NCBI RefSeq assembly: GCF_900291955.1
Contig: NZ_OLMR01000001.1
Coordinates: 434,001-498,000 of the forward strand
Source of the DNA: Pseudoruminococcus massiliensis
GTDB lineage: Bacteria > Bacillota > Clostridia > Oscillospirales > Acutalibacteraceae
DNA length: 64,000 nucleotides
Direction: 5' to 3'
Shown here piece by piece: positions 26,116 to 35,017 of the stretch. Made by a program: the position numbers and the translations under genes. The notes below the pieces were generated by a model. The model was not told the origin of the DNA, did no database searches, and saw only the letters and a program-made list of their open reading frames with translations. The stretch's first letter is position 1. Each line of letters begins with the position of its first letter.

Positions 26116-28377
26116 TTAATTTTCAGGCTCAACATAATTAGTATGATTACTACACTTACTTAATATTCTGTTAATCTCATCATACTGTTCATCAGTTATA
26201 TTTACATAGACTGTTTGGCTTTGTGAATTCATAGAATATCCGTTTATTCTATCACCATCATATGAATATTCCAAGTTTACATTTGTAGATAATGAGCATT
26301 GAATAAGATTATCTTTTTCTACATCTACATCTTCTGATATGGCATTGATGATTATATTTGATATTTTGCGTAAATCTGAAATATACTTTTTATCAATGCC
26401 AGAATCAGTATAATTAACATTATATCTTTTAAGTGTTCCATCTACTGATGGATTCATCATAAGGTCTTCGTCACCAACATTATCATTGTAATATTCAAGT
26501 GTAAAATAGTTATCTTTATTCTTCAAATCTGAAAAATCCAGTCTGAAATATTCAGCACTACTTTCATTTTTCTTTACTGTATCTACTATATTATCTTGGA
26601 TAAGTTTAGACATTGTTTTATTAAGGTACTTATTGTATGTCTTTGGAGTAATTTTAGCATCTATAAGATAATGCTGAGAAAAGCTATTCATACCAACATA
26701 ACCTATTGTTACTATGCTTGTAGTATTATCTATATTATAATTATTATAAATATCATTATCTCTATAGCTTAGCATACTCTTATCTTCATTACTTGCTGAA
26801 TTAAATTCTTCTTTATATATTTTCCAAAGTTCATTTAATTCATCTTTTGAAAAATCAATATTTGAAGTATCAATATTTATTGATTTTAATTCTTTATCCG
26901 TTGGTAAGCTATATATTGCATTCTCATATTCTTTGTTTTTATGAATATATGAATCTAATGATAAATTCTCACTTCCACCAAGTTTATTTATATTGACATA
27001 AACTCTTCTCTTAATATCTCTGCCTGATGAGCAATGGAATATTACATCATAATAAATATAATTTTCACTATAGAATTTACTAAAATCATCTTCTTTAACT
27101 TTTTCTACAGTTTCTACCAATGATGATTGCATACACTTAATAAGTTCTTTATCATCAAATTTAATATTCTCGGTTTTATATTTATAATAGTTATCATTAA
27201 TATATACAGTGTTTAAATAATCATTATTATATGAAATGCTAACTGATGAAATTTCTGATGGTTCTGGAATATCATTTAGTATAAAGTTTCTTTCACTTAC
27301 ACAGGCAATAATAAATATCGCATTAGCTAATATTGCAATGAGATAAAATGGTATAGAAATGAGAAGTTTTTTAGCACTCTTTGTTGTTATCAGCTCATAC
27401 AAGAAATATGCAAGCAAAGAAACTAATATTCCTATAAGCCAAAACTCAGTATAAACTTTCAAACCACAAGCAAGATTAAAGCTTATAAGTAAAAGTGGGA
27501 TTGAGCCAAGAAGTATTCTTACAACTGGTTGAACGCCCTTATATGCTGCACTCTTACCTGCTGATTCTGATTTTCTGAATTTATGAATGAAAAAGCCAAT
27601 TACAAAATAGATTATTGCTAAGATTAAACTATACCATTGAGTTGAGGCGTTCAAAATAGGCGCTGTTTTCTCTATTAAAAATGAATTATTATATATAAAT
27701 GGTGCGAAAATTATATTATTATAAATATCTGTCAAAGACATAAATGAAACATCTGTAATCTTAACTGATGTATTTATTGCTGTTGTATACAAGAGAATTA
27801 TAACTCTTGGCAAGAACATTATTATAAGAGTTATAATAATATTTGTAAATATAGTTCCTGAAAGACCTTTTGCTAAGAGAGCGATTGAAGCTACCAACAT
27901 AGCTAAGATTATGGAAGATATTATTGTCGGCCAGACAAATTCTATGTTTATTACGGTTTTTAATGAAAGTGCATAGATAGTAAACGAAAGAAGTGTACTT
28001 ACAACTACTGTAACTATACTCCATATAAGTGCGGTAACGGTATATGTAAGATAAACACAGGTTTTACTTAATGGAATAGAATGATAAAAATCCGATGCTT
28101 TTCTTATATTCATAAAGTTAAAAAGCAAAAATATCATAACTATCGGCATTATATATTGTATTAAAAATATTGGCATTGAAAATGTGGCAATATCTATTGT
28201 AAAGTATGGCTGGGCTTTAAGTGTATCATAATCCATAGATGCATATGAAATAAGCCTTAACAACGGATAGCCACATGATGCTAAAACAGAAATTATCGCG
28301 AAACATATTCCCACAACCCTTGTCTGCTTGATTCCTTCGAGCATAAGTGCAGGACTGAAAAATTTATTTCTTTTCAT
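26116..28377 (-). CDS. ABC transporter permease, large ABC-2-like
   Basis: A 753-residue membrane protein. Several hydrophobic helices lie in residues 20-380 (for example VGICFAIISVLASCGYPLL, PIVMIFLLFNFMNIRKASDFYHSIPLSK). A long hydrophilic, probably extracytoplasmic region follows (about 390-753), rich in Asn/Asp/Tyr. The KASDFYHSIPLSK segment is typical of permeases paired with YtrA-type regulators. The ATG at 28377 follows GGAGGAAGAG and overlaps the ATPase gene by 14 bases. Substrate unknown; relatives are linked to antibiotic or cell-envelope stress export. Confidence 0.8.
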   Translation of the reverse strand: MKRNKFFSPALMLEGIKQTRVVGICFAIISVLASCGYPLLRLISYASMDYDTLKAQPYFTIDIATFSMPIFLIQYIMPIVMIFLLFNFMNIRKASDFYHSIPLSKTCVYLTYTVTALIWSIVTVVVSTLLSFTIYALSLKTVINIEFVWPTIISSIILAMLVASIALLAKGLSGTIFTNIIITLIIMFLPRVIILLYTTAINTSVKITDVSFMSLTDIYNNIIFAPFIYNNSFLIEKTAPILNASTQWYSLILAIIYFVIGFFIHKFRKSESAGKSAAYKGVQPVVRILLGSIPLLLISFNLACGLKVYTEFWLIGILVSLLAYFLYELITTKSAKKLLISIPFYLIAILANAIFIIACVSERNFILNDIPEPSEISSVSISYNNDYLNTVYINDNYYKYKTENIKFDDKELIKCMQSSLVETVEKVKEDDFSKFYSENYIYYDVIFHCSSGRDIKRRVYVNINKLGGSENLSLDSYIHKNKEYENAIYSLPTDKELKSINIDTSNIDFSKDELNELWKIYKEEFNSASNEDKSMLSYRDNDIYNNYNIDNTTSIVTIGYVGMNSFSQHYLIDAKITPKTYNKYLNKTMSKLIQDNIVDTVKKNESSAEYFRLDFSDLKNKDNYFTLEYYNDNVGDEDLMMNPSVDGTLKRYNVNYTDSGIDKKYISDLRKISNIIINAISEDVDVEKDNLIQCSLSTNVNLEYSYDGDRINGYSMNSQSQTVYVNITDEQYDEINRILSKCSNHTNYVEPEN

Positions 28378-29296
28378 TTTTCTCTTCCTCCTTTTCAAAT
28401 ACATCTTCAAATTTATATCCCATCTCGCCCATTTCAAAGATAAATACTTCTTCAAGTGAGAGCGGAAGTATATCAAGGATAATTGGTTTAAAGCCTGAAA
28501 GAATTTCTATAACCTTATCTTTATCACCACGAATAATAGAATTTGATACCACACCGGTTTTCTTAAAGTCGAGAACTTCTATTCCATTATCTGTGAATAG
28601 TTTTTTGTCGTAATCAATATTAAACGCAGCTTGAATTTTGAAAAGTGAAGTTTTGAGATTTTGAACATCACTTTCAAAAACAACTCCGCCCTTATGCAAA
28701 AGTGTAAGCTGGTCGCAGGTGTCCTCAAGCTCTCTCAAGCTATGGCTTGTGATAACGGCTGTTGCCTGACGCTCGCATATGTCATCAAAAATCAAGTTTT
28801 TGACAAGATTTCTCATAACTGGGTCTAAGCCATCAAAGGTTTCATCAAAGAACAGATACTTTGTCTGACAAGACAAGGCACAAATTATAGCAGCTTGTCT
28901 TTTCATACCCTTACTAAAGCTTGCAATCTTCTTTTTGGGGTCAAGTCCGAATTTATCTACAAGCATTTTATATCTTTCAAAACTGAAATTCGGATAGCAA
29001 GCATTATATAATTTAGCCATTTTATTTAATGTTGCCTGAGATATAAAATAAAGTTCATCTGGAACAAAAACAAAATCACTTTTTGCTTCTTGATTTTCCC
29101 AAACCGGCTTTTCGTCTATGCTGATTTTACCCTCATCTGGCTTATAAATTCCTGTGATAAGCCTTAAAAATGTACTTTTACCAGCACCATTACTGCCAAC
29201 AAGACCATAGATGCAGCCTTCTGAAATTTCACAATTCATATTTTTTAATGCAATAAAATCATCAAATTTTTTTGTTACATTTTCAACTTTAATCAT
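28364..29296 (-). CDS. ABC transporter ATP-binding protein
   Basis: A 310-residue ATPase subunit. Walker A is GSNGAGKST near residue 35, the signature is FSKGMKRQ, a divergent form of LSGGQ, and Walker B with the catalytic glutamate is YLFFDETFDGLD. The switch histidine fits ITSHSLRELED. A C-terminal extension of about 90 residues is common in drug/lantibiotic-type exporters. The ATG at 29296 has GGAGGG upstream and overlaps the regulator gene by eight bases. It should drive the permease encoded next. Confidence 0.93.
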   Translation of the reverse strand: MIKVENVTKKFDDFIALKNMNCEISEGCIYGLVGSNGAGKSTFLRLITGIYKPDEGKISIDEKPVWENQEAKSDFVFVPDELYFISQATLNKMAKLYNACYPNFSFERYKMLVDKFGLDPKKKIASFSKGMKRQAAIICALSCQTKYLFFDETFDGLDPVMRNLVKNLIFDDICERQATAVITSHSLRELEDTCDQLTLLHKGGVVFESDVQNLKTSLFKIQAAFNIDYDKKLFTDNGIEVLDFKKTGVVSNSIIRGDKDKVIEILSGFKPIILDILPLSLEEVFIFEMGEMGYKFEDVFEKEEEKNEKK

Positions 29297-29678
29297 TATG
29301 TTCCCCTCCATAAAATAATTTTACTTTATCAATAATTTCATCTATTGTCATACCTGAGAGTTTAAGTTTTTCTACAATAGTTTTTAATTCTGAGTTTGAT
29401 GTTGACATAAGCTTTTGCACTACTTCCTTTGCATTACATGAAACATATCTTCCTACTCCTGGTACAGAATAAGTAATTCCCATTCTTTCAAGCTCATTAT
29501 ATGCCTTTTGAACTGTATTAGGATTTGTACCACATTCTCGTGAAAGATTTCTGACAGATGGAATCATTTCATCTGATTTTAAAACTTCAGTAACAACTAA
29601 GTTTTGTATCTGTTCAACGATTTGTTCATAGATAGGTTTATGACTCATCTTATCTACAACAACTAACTTTTCGTACAT
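29289..29678 (-). CDS. GntR-family transcriptional regulator, YtrA type
   Basis: A 129-residue regulator. The N-terminal winged helix of the GntR family is clear: KPIYEQIVEQIQNLVV, then MIPSVRNLSRECGTNPNTVQKAYNELERMGI with the recognition helix, and YSVPGVGRYVS as the wing. The C-terminal 45 residues are the short effector/dimer part of the YtrA subfamily. Such proteins repress their own ABC transporter operon; the operator-like palindrome at 29705-29737 overlaps the promoter here. Confidence 0.92.
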   Translation of the reverse strand: MYEKLVVVDKMSHKPIYEQIVEQIQNLVVTEVLKSDEMIPSVRNLSRECGTNPNTVQKAYNELERMGITYSVPGVGRYVSCNAKEVVQKLMSTSNSELKTIVEKLKLSGMTIDEIIDKVKLFYGGEHND

Positions 29679-29704
29679 ATTTACTCCTCCTTTTCTGTAA
29701 AATA

Positions 29705-29756
29705 GGTGTATTAACTATGTTAGTACAGTTATACACCATAAACCCATTTTTGTCAA
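29705..29756 (-). promoter_or_regulatory. Promoter with overlapping palindrome for the GntR/ABC operon
   Basis: Minus strand TTGACA (29751-29756), a 17-base spacer and TATAAC (29728-29733). The inverted repeat GGTGTAT.AACT/AGTTATACACC spans 29705-29737 and covers the -10 box and start point, the expected place for autorepression by the GntR protein. Confidence 0.75.
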
Positions 29757-29903
29757 TAGCTAAATGAAAGCTTTTTAATAATTATATATAGTGATTACAT
29801 CTACTCATATGTATATTTATAAGTGATTTTGCAAATTGCAGACAAAATATTATAAAATTCGACATTATTATAGTATAATACATACAAGGAGGTATATTAT
29901 ACT

Positions 29904-31229
29904 ATGGTAAAAAGAATTACTGTAATATTTTTAATCTCATTGCTTTTAATATATCCTCTTAACAATCTTTTAAATACCTCTGCAAAGTCCAACAATGAAA
30001 ACTATATCTTAAGAGGCTTTTCATATGGTTTCTATAAAATTATAAATAACAGAAAGGCTACCTGCACTTCTATTACAAGTCAAGGTGAAGAAACTACAAT
30101 ATTTTGCAAAAGCGATTACGAAATCTCTAAGACTGTAACATCTCTATCATATCTTTACATACTTGTTAATTCTGAGGAATATAACACAATATTTACAATT
30201 TTAAGAAATGGCTCTGTTGACACATCATATATTCCTGAGAATAATATTATTCCATCAAGCTTTACTGCAAATGACGATTACATATTTTTTATAAGCAATG
30301 ACGAAAGCTATACTATTTCTATCAAAAGGAATACTCTCGAAACTACTACAAGCTTCTTTTCAGAAAAGGTAAAAAAGCTATTTTGCTATAATGAAAAAGT
30401 TTATGCCATTACCGCAAGCTCTTTATATCGCCTTGATAATCCAAATATTCCAATTAAATGCGATATTCCATCTTTTAATGATTTAGAACCTGTTTTCTAT
30501 GACAATATCTTCATAGATGCAAATGGCAAGGTCTATTCTTTTAGTTTTGACAATGGTTTTAAATACATAAAAACACTTAATTACAAAAAAGTGTTTATAC
30601 TTAATGATATTTATTATGGAGTAAGTGGAAATCATATAAATAAGTTATCTGAAAATAGCTCAATAACAAGCAGATATAGCTTTTCGGAAAATATTGATGA
30701 CATTGCTGTGAATGGAAATAAAATTGCCCTGCTTAGTTCTGAAAATGTAAAACTTATTACTGAAAAGGATTTTAAACCAATAGAAAATTCAAGCACAGAA
30801 AGCTCTAATCCAATATCAAAACCAAGTTTTGATGGCTTTACCGACTATGAAAATGATGACAATTACATAATAGTTCCACAAGGTACAACTATCGCTATAC
30901 TACTTAAGAAGCATATAAATTCTGCAAAAAATTCAAGTCTTATATTTTATGACAATAAAAACAGAAAAATATCTTCTGGCAATCTTGGAACAGGGTTTTC
31001 ACTTGAATATTACGAAAATTCCTTTTTGAAATATAAATATACAATTATAGTTATGGGAGATATAACTGGAGAAGGCTCTGTCAACACTTATGATAAGAGA
31101 AAACTTACAGATTATCTGCTTGGAAAACTTGAATTAACCTCTGCACAAAAATATGCAGCTAATTTAGACGCAAACAACTTAATAGATTCTATTGATTTAT
31201 TACTACTCAATCGCCTTATATTACAATAA
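29904..31229 (+). CDS. Secreted protein with C-terminal dockerin-like domain
   Basis: A 441-residue predicted exported protein. The N-terminus (VKRITVIFLISLLLIYPL) is a signal peptide or anchor. Residues of about 30-300 form repeated short beta-strand patterns, possibly a propeller; I cannot name the fold. After a Ser/Asn/Pro-rich linker and a further small domain, the last 55 residues read as two dockerin-like loops: GDITGEGSVNTYDKRKLTDYLLG and then LDANNLIDSIDLLLLNRLIL. The second loop is two residues shorter than a normal calcium loop. AAGGAGG precedes the ATG at 29904. Function unknown; attachment to a cohesin-bearing partner is inference. Confidence 0.75.
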   Translation: MVKRITVIFLISLLLIYPLNNLLNTSAKSNNENYILRGFSYGFYKIINNRKATCTSITSQGEETTIFCKSDYEISKTVTSLSYLYILVNSEEYNTIFTILRNGSVDTSYIPENNIIPSSFTANDDYIFFISNDESYTISIKRNTLETTTSFFSEKVKKLFCYNEKVYAITASSLYRLDNPNIPIKCDIPSFNDLEPVFYDNIFIDANGKVYSFSFDNGFKYIKTLNYKKVFILNDIYYGVSGNHINKLSENSSITSRYSFSENIDDIAVNGNKIALLSSENVKLITEKDFKPIENSSTESSNPISKPSFDGFTDYENDDNYIIVPQGTTIAILLKKHINSAKNSSLIFYDNKNRKISSGNLGTGFSLEYYENSFLKYKYTIIVMGDITGEGSVNTYDKRKLTDYLLGKLELTSAQKYAANLDANNLIDSIDLLLLNRLILQ

Positions 31230-31273
31230 ATTGCACAAGGTTTATATTAAAATCTTGTGCAATTATTTTTTAT
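31229..31273 (+). terminator. Terminator of the dockerin-like gene
   Basis: ATTGCACAAG/CTTGTGCAAT stem with a 14-base loop and a following T-rich tract (TATTTTTTATT), starting at the stop codon. Confidence 0.85.
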
Positions 31274-31298
31274 TCAATTTATTTTTTAATTATAGGTA

Positions 31299-31359
31299 TT
31301 GACAAGTTGATTTCTGAGCATTATAATATAACTAACATATGAACAATTGCTCATATGTT
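31299..31359 (+). promoter_or_regulatory. Metal-regulated promoter with ArsR/SmtB-type operator
   Basis: A perfect consensus promoter: TTGACA (31299-31304), 17 bases and TATAAT (31322-31327). Just downstream lies the inverted repeat AACATATGA/TCATATGTT (31334-31359). This resembles the ATATGAnnnnnnTCATAT operators of CadC/CzrA-type repressors and fits the repressor gene that follows. Confidence 0.85.
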
Positions 31360-31388
31360 TAAAGAATAGATTAGGAGTGTGTTCCCCT

Positions 31389-31802
31389 ATGGATAATAAC
31401 GAATTAAATAAAAACTTTGAGGAATGTGTTTCTTGCAACGATAAGGATACTTGCGAAGAAGTTTGTATTCATACTGATGCTGTTGTAAGAGCAAAAAATA
31501 ATACACCTGACCTCGATATTCTTTTCTCTCTTGCAGAACTTTTTAAAATGTTCGGTGATACTACAAGAATCAGAATTATGTGTGCTTTATTTGAAAATGA
31601 ACTTTGCGTATGTGATATTGCCGAAGTCCTTGGTATGGGACAATCAGCCGTTTCACATCAGCTGAGATTACTAAGAACTGCTAATCTTGTAAAGGTAAGG
31701 CGTGATGGTAAATCATCTTTCTATTCACTTGATGATGAGCACATACAGAAAATTTATGAACTTGGTTTAGACCATATTTTAGAAAAAAGAAAGGGAACTT
31801 GA
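31389..31802 (+). CDS. ArsR/SmtB-family metal-responsive repressor
   Basis: A 137-residue winged-helix repressor. The N-terminal arm holds CVSCNDKDTC and CIHTD, cysteines that could bind cadmium, lead or zinc as in CadC. The DNA-binding part has LFKMFGDTTRIRIMCALFENELCVCDIAEVL, with the ELCVCD metal box, and GQSAVSHQLRLLRTANLVKVRRDGKS as recognition helix and wing. The ATG at 31389 is chosen over 31347 for its length and AGGAG 11 bases upstream. It is followed two bases later by the metal ATPase gene, so it probably derepresses the operon when metal binds. Confidence 0.9.
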   Translation: MDNNELNKNFEECVSCNDKDTCEEVCIHTDAVVRAKNNTPDLDILFSLAELFKMFGDTTRIRIMCALFENELCVCDIAEVLGMGQSAVSHQLRLLRTANLVKVRRDGKSSFYSLDDEHIQKIYELGLDHILEKRKGT

Positions 31803-31804
31803 TT

Positions 31805-34267
31805 ATGAGTACAATAACAAGAAAATATACCCTTGAAGGTCTGGATTGTGCAAACTGTGCTATGAAAATTGAGGATGCTATTACAAAAATTGATGGTATT
31901 GAGAATGTTTCTGTTGTTTTTGCAACAAAAACACTTTCCCTTAAAAGTGGTCTTGATGAACATGAGCTTTTCGACACATTAAAAAAAACAATAGATTCCG
32001 TTGAAGATGGCGTTACTCTCATAGAAAAAACTAAAGCTCATAACGAACATCACCACGAAGACGGTAAACATTGCGGTTGTGGTCATGAACACCACCACGA
32101 ACACCATGAGCATGAACATCATCACGAAGATGGCGAACATTGCTGTTGTGAGCAAGAATATCACCACGAACATCATAATCATAGCCATTCTCATAACAAA
32201 ACAAGAAAGTATACTTTACAAGACCTCGATTGTGCTAATTGTGCTATGAAAATTGAGGAGGCTATCGCAGGACTTGATGGCATTGATAATGTTATTGTTA
32301 CATTCGCAACAAAAACTCTTGCACTTGAAAGCAATCTTAATGAAAAGGAACTTTTCGATACTCTCCAAAAGACAATAGATTCTGTTGAAGATGGTGTTAC
32401 TCTTATTGAGCAGAAAGCCACTAAAGAAAACCAATCGGAGAAAAAAAACTTTAACAAGGATAAACTGATACTCATTGAAACAGGTATTGCTATCGCTTTA
32501 ACGGCAATAGGCTTGGCAGTTTCTTCTTTTGTTTCACCTGAATGGATTGGCAAAATTATAATTGCTGTTGGTGTATGCTTCTCTGGATATAGAGTAGTCA
32601 TTAAAGGTCTAAAAACACTCTGTAAGTTAAAGCTTGACGAAAATGTACTTATGATGATTGCTGTTGTTGCTTCATGTGTACTTGGCGAGTTTTTCGAGGC
32701 TGCCGCTGTTACAATCCTTTTCAATATCGGTGAATATATCGAAGATAAGGCTGTCAGCAAGTCAAGAAAAGGTATCGAAGCACTTTCTATGATTCGCCCT
32801 GATAAAGCACATTTACTTAAATCTGATGGAACTATCCTTACAGTAGACGCCGAAGAAATTCAACCTGATGATATAATTATTGTAAACCCATATGAGCGTA
32901 TTCCTCTTGACGGTATCATAATTGATGGCGAAAGCTCTCTCGATACTTCTGCTCTCACCGGAGAAAGCATTCCAAGAAATATTGCAAAAAATTCAGATGT
33001 TATGTCTGGTATGATGAACCTTGAGGGTGTTCTTACTATAAAGGTAACAAATTCTTGTGAGGACTCCGCAGCATCTCGTATTCTTAAACTTGTTGAAGAA
33101 AGTGCCGCGCAAAAGGGCAATTCTGAAAAATTCATAAGCCGTTTTGCAAAGGTATATACTCCGATAGTATTTTTAATGGCATTAGTTCTTGCCGTAGTTC
33201 CTCCACTTATCGGCTTAGGTGACTTCACAACATTTATAAATCGTGCATTAGTATTCCTTGTTGCATCTTGCCCTTGTGCATTGGTTATCAGCGTTCCGCT
33301 TGGTTTTTACTCTGGAATAGGCTCTGCATCTAAAAACGGTGTTCTTATAAAGGGTGGTAAATTTATAGAAGCAGTTTCTAAGGCTAATACTGTTGCTTTT
33401 GATAAAACCGGTACACTCACAAAGGGTGAACTTGCTGTTGCTAATGTTAAGCTTCTTGGCAAAATGTCTAAAGATGAAGTTCTTGCTATTGCGGCTTCTG
33501 CTGAGGAATATTCCTCTCACCCATCGGCTCTTGCTATTAAAAGAGCTGCTGAAAAGCTTCATAAGGTTTCACTTACTGACCACAAAGAAATTGCTGGCAA
33601 GGGCGTTTCTGCACAATATAATGGCAAGGCTATTCTCTGCGGAAACAAAAAGCTCTTTAATGACAATAATCTAAAAAGTGGCATAATATATCTCTCTGTC
33701 GATGGAAAAATTGTTGGTGAAATCGAAACAAGTGATGAAATTCGTGCAGACACAAAAGAAACCCTTAACAAGCTCAAGGCTTTAGGCATTGAACATATAG
33801 TAATGCTTACAGGTGACGGCGAAATTGCTGCAAAGAAAATTGCTGATGAATGTGGTCTTAATGAATTTAAACATTCGCTTATGCCTGAAGAAAAGGCAAG
33901 CACTGTTAAAGAGCTTCAAAAGGACGGAAAGGTCATCTTCGTTGGCGATGGAATAAATGATGCTCCTGTGCTTGCTGCTTCAGATTGCGGTTTCGCTATG
34001 GGACTTGGCAGTGATGCCGCTATTGAATCAGCTGATGCTGTTCTCACAAACGGAACCTTGGCAAAATTGCCTACTGCAATTAAAATAAGCAGAAGTGCTA
34101 TGAAAACAGTTCGCTTTAATATTGCTTTTGCACTTGCACTTAAAGCTATTGTTCTTATACTTGCTGCGTTTGGATATGCACCTATGTGGATTGCCGTTAT
34201 AGCTGATACTGGACTTTCAGTTCTTACTGTTCTCAATGCTGCAAGACTTCTTAAAAAGAAATATTAA
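31805..34267 (+). CDS. P1B-type metal ATPase with two HMA domains and His-rich linker
   Basis: An 820-residue heavy-metal exporter. Two near-identical HMA domains (DCANC near residues 17 and 142) flank a histidine-rich stretch (about 80-135, repeated HHEDG, HEHHHEH). Six to eight membrane helices follow. The ion-pathway motif is CPCALVISVP near 487, with phosphorylation site DKTGTLTKG near 532, and SSHPSALAIKRA, MLTGDGEIAAKKIA and GDGINDAPVLA. The CPC motif and histidine-rich linker favour zinc/cadmium/lead over copper, as does the ArsR-type repressor upstream. The two HMA halves look like an internal duplication. Confidence 0.93.
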   Translation: MSTITRKYTLEGLDCANCAMKIEDAITKIDGIENVSVVFATKTLSLKSGLDEHELFDTLKKTIDSVEDGVTLIEKTKAHNEHHHEDGKHCGCGHEHHHEHHEHEHHHEDGEHCCCEQEYHHEHHNHSHSHNKTRKYTLQDLDCANCAMKIEEAIAGLDGIDNVIVTFATKTLALESNLNEKELFDTLQKTIDSVEDGVTLIEQKATKENQSEKKNFNKDKLILIETGIAIALTAIGLAVSSFVSPEWIGKIIIAVGVCFSGYRVVIKGLKTLCKLKLDENVLMMIAVVASCVLGEFFEAAAVTILFNIGEYIEDKAVSKSRKGIEALSMIRPDKAHLLKSDGTILTVDAEEIQPDDIIIVNPYERIPLDGIIIDGESSLDTSALTGESIPRNIAKNSDVMSGMMNLEGVLTIKVTNSCEDSAASRILKLVEESAAQKGNSEKFISRFAKVYTPIVFLMALVLAVVPPLIGLGDFTTFINRALVFLVASCPCALVISVPLGFYSGIGSASKNGVLIKGGKFIEAVSKANTVAFDKTGTLTKGELAVANVKLLGKMSKDEVLAIAASAEEYSSHPSALAIKRAAEKLHKVSLTDHKEIAGKGVSAQYNGKAILCGNKKLFNDNNLKSGIIYLSVDGKIVGEIETSDEIRADTKETLNKLKALGIEHIVMLTGDGEIAAKKIADECGLNEFKHSLMPEEKASTVKELQKDGKVIFVGDGINDAPVLAASDCGFAMGLGSDAAIESADAVLTNGTLAKLPTAIKISRSAMKTVRFNIAFALALKAIVLILAAFGYAPMWIAVIADTGLSVLTVLNAARLLKKKY

Positions 34268-34294
34268 GTTAATTTCAAAATTTAACAATAATTC

Positions 34295-34329
34295 AAAAGG
34301 ACAGCACCGTTATTAGTGCTGTCCTTTTT
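34295..34329 (+). terminator. Terminator of the metal-resistance operon
   Basis: AAAAGGACAGCAC/GTGCTGTCCTTTTT: a 13-base stem with a nine-base loop, ending in a T tract. Confidence 0.9.
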
Positions 34330-34472
34330 CTCACCTCCAATAGTAGCCTTACAGATTAAAAGGGAATAAAACACATTTCTGTGTCTAAAATCTAAAGGCA
34401 CTATGTAGAATTAAGATAAATATGTATAAAGTTGACAATCAATATTATTTGCTTGAATTGAACTGAAAAATG

Positions 34473-34501
34473 TTGATTTTTGTTTTAGTTTGTGATACAA
34501 T
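34473..34501 (+). promoter_or_regulatory. Promoter with no obvious gene downstream
   Basis: TTGATT (34473-34478), 17 bases and TACAAT (34496-34501) on the plus strand. The next plus-strand gene starts at 35018. The intervening DNA carries a minus-strand gene and no convincing plus-strand ORF, so the product may be a non-coding or very long leader RNA. Apart from this the 34330-34633 region shows nothing I can name. Confidence 0.45.
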
Positions 34502-34633
34502 ACTTTTGTGGACGCAAGTCAAGTGTATACATATTTATAAATTATAGGATACGAGAGATTAAAATTTACATTTTAAAGCAGTTGAACTTTAAAGTTATGA
34601 TTATGATTTCTTCGGGAATATAGGGAGATTCAT

Positions 34634-34858
34634 TCAACCGACTGCATCTTCAACTACTTCTTTAAGGTGTATAAGCTCTAAATTATTTTTATTGCATAAT
34701 TCTACAAGCTTCTTTGCCCTTTCCTTCTCAAGAAATACATCTGAGATAGAAATAAGAATAATATTTGTCGATTTAAGGCAAACAGCTATTCCATAAGCAA
34801 CATAGCTTCCAAATTCACAATTTTGCAAATTCTCCTTAATAACCTTATATATATACAT
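34634..34858 (-). CDS. Small protein, DUF6514-like
   Basis: A 74-residue soluble protein: MYIYKVIKENLQ start, GSYVAYGIAVCL, LISISDVFLEKERAKKLVELCN and LIHLKEVVEDAVG. This order of motifs, with VAYGIA, SDVF, CN and a final H-L..VVED, resembles the DUF6514 family of Clostridia, recalled from memory and not searched. No function is known to me. An AAAAGGGAG site precedes the ATG. Confidence 0.7.
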   Translation of the reverse strand: MYIYKVIKENLQNCEFGSYVAYGIAVCLKSTNIILISISDVFLEKERAKKLVELCNKNNLELIHLKEVVEDAVG

Positions 34859-35017
34859 TTTAATCTCCCTTTTCAGCTTTATTCGCTGTCCTATGACTTT
34901 ATTATATCATTAAAAATCATTTTTGATTGTTGCTTGTGAAATAAACACAATTCGCATTGAATCAAGCATTGCTTGACTAAATATATCATTTATAAATTAA
35001 GAAAGGATTTTAATTAT

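Noticed and set aside
32191-32760. 189-codon minus-strand frame in the metal ATPase gene
   Set aside because: Antisense shadow of the HMA2 and membrane region.
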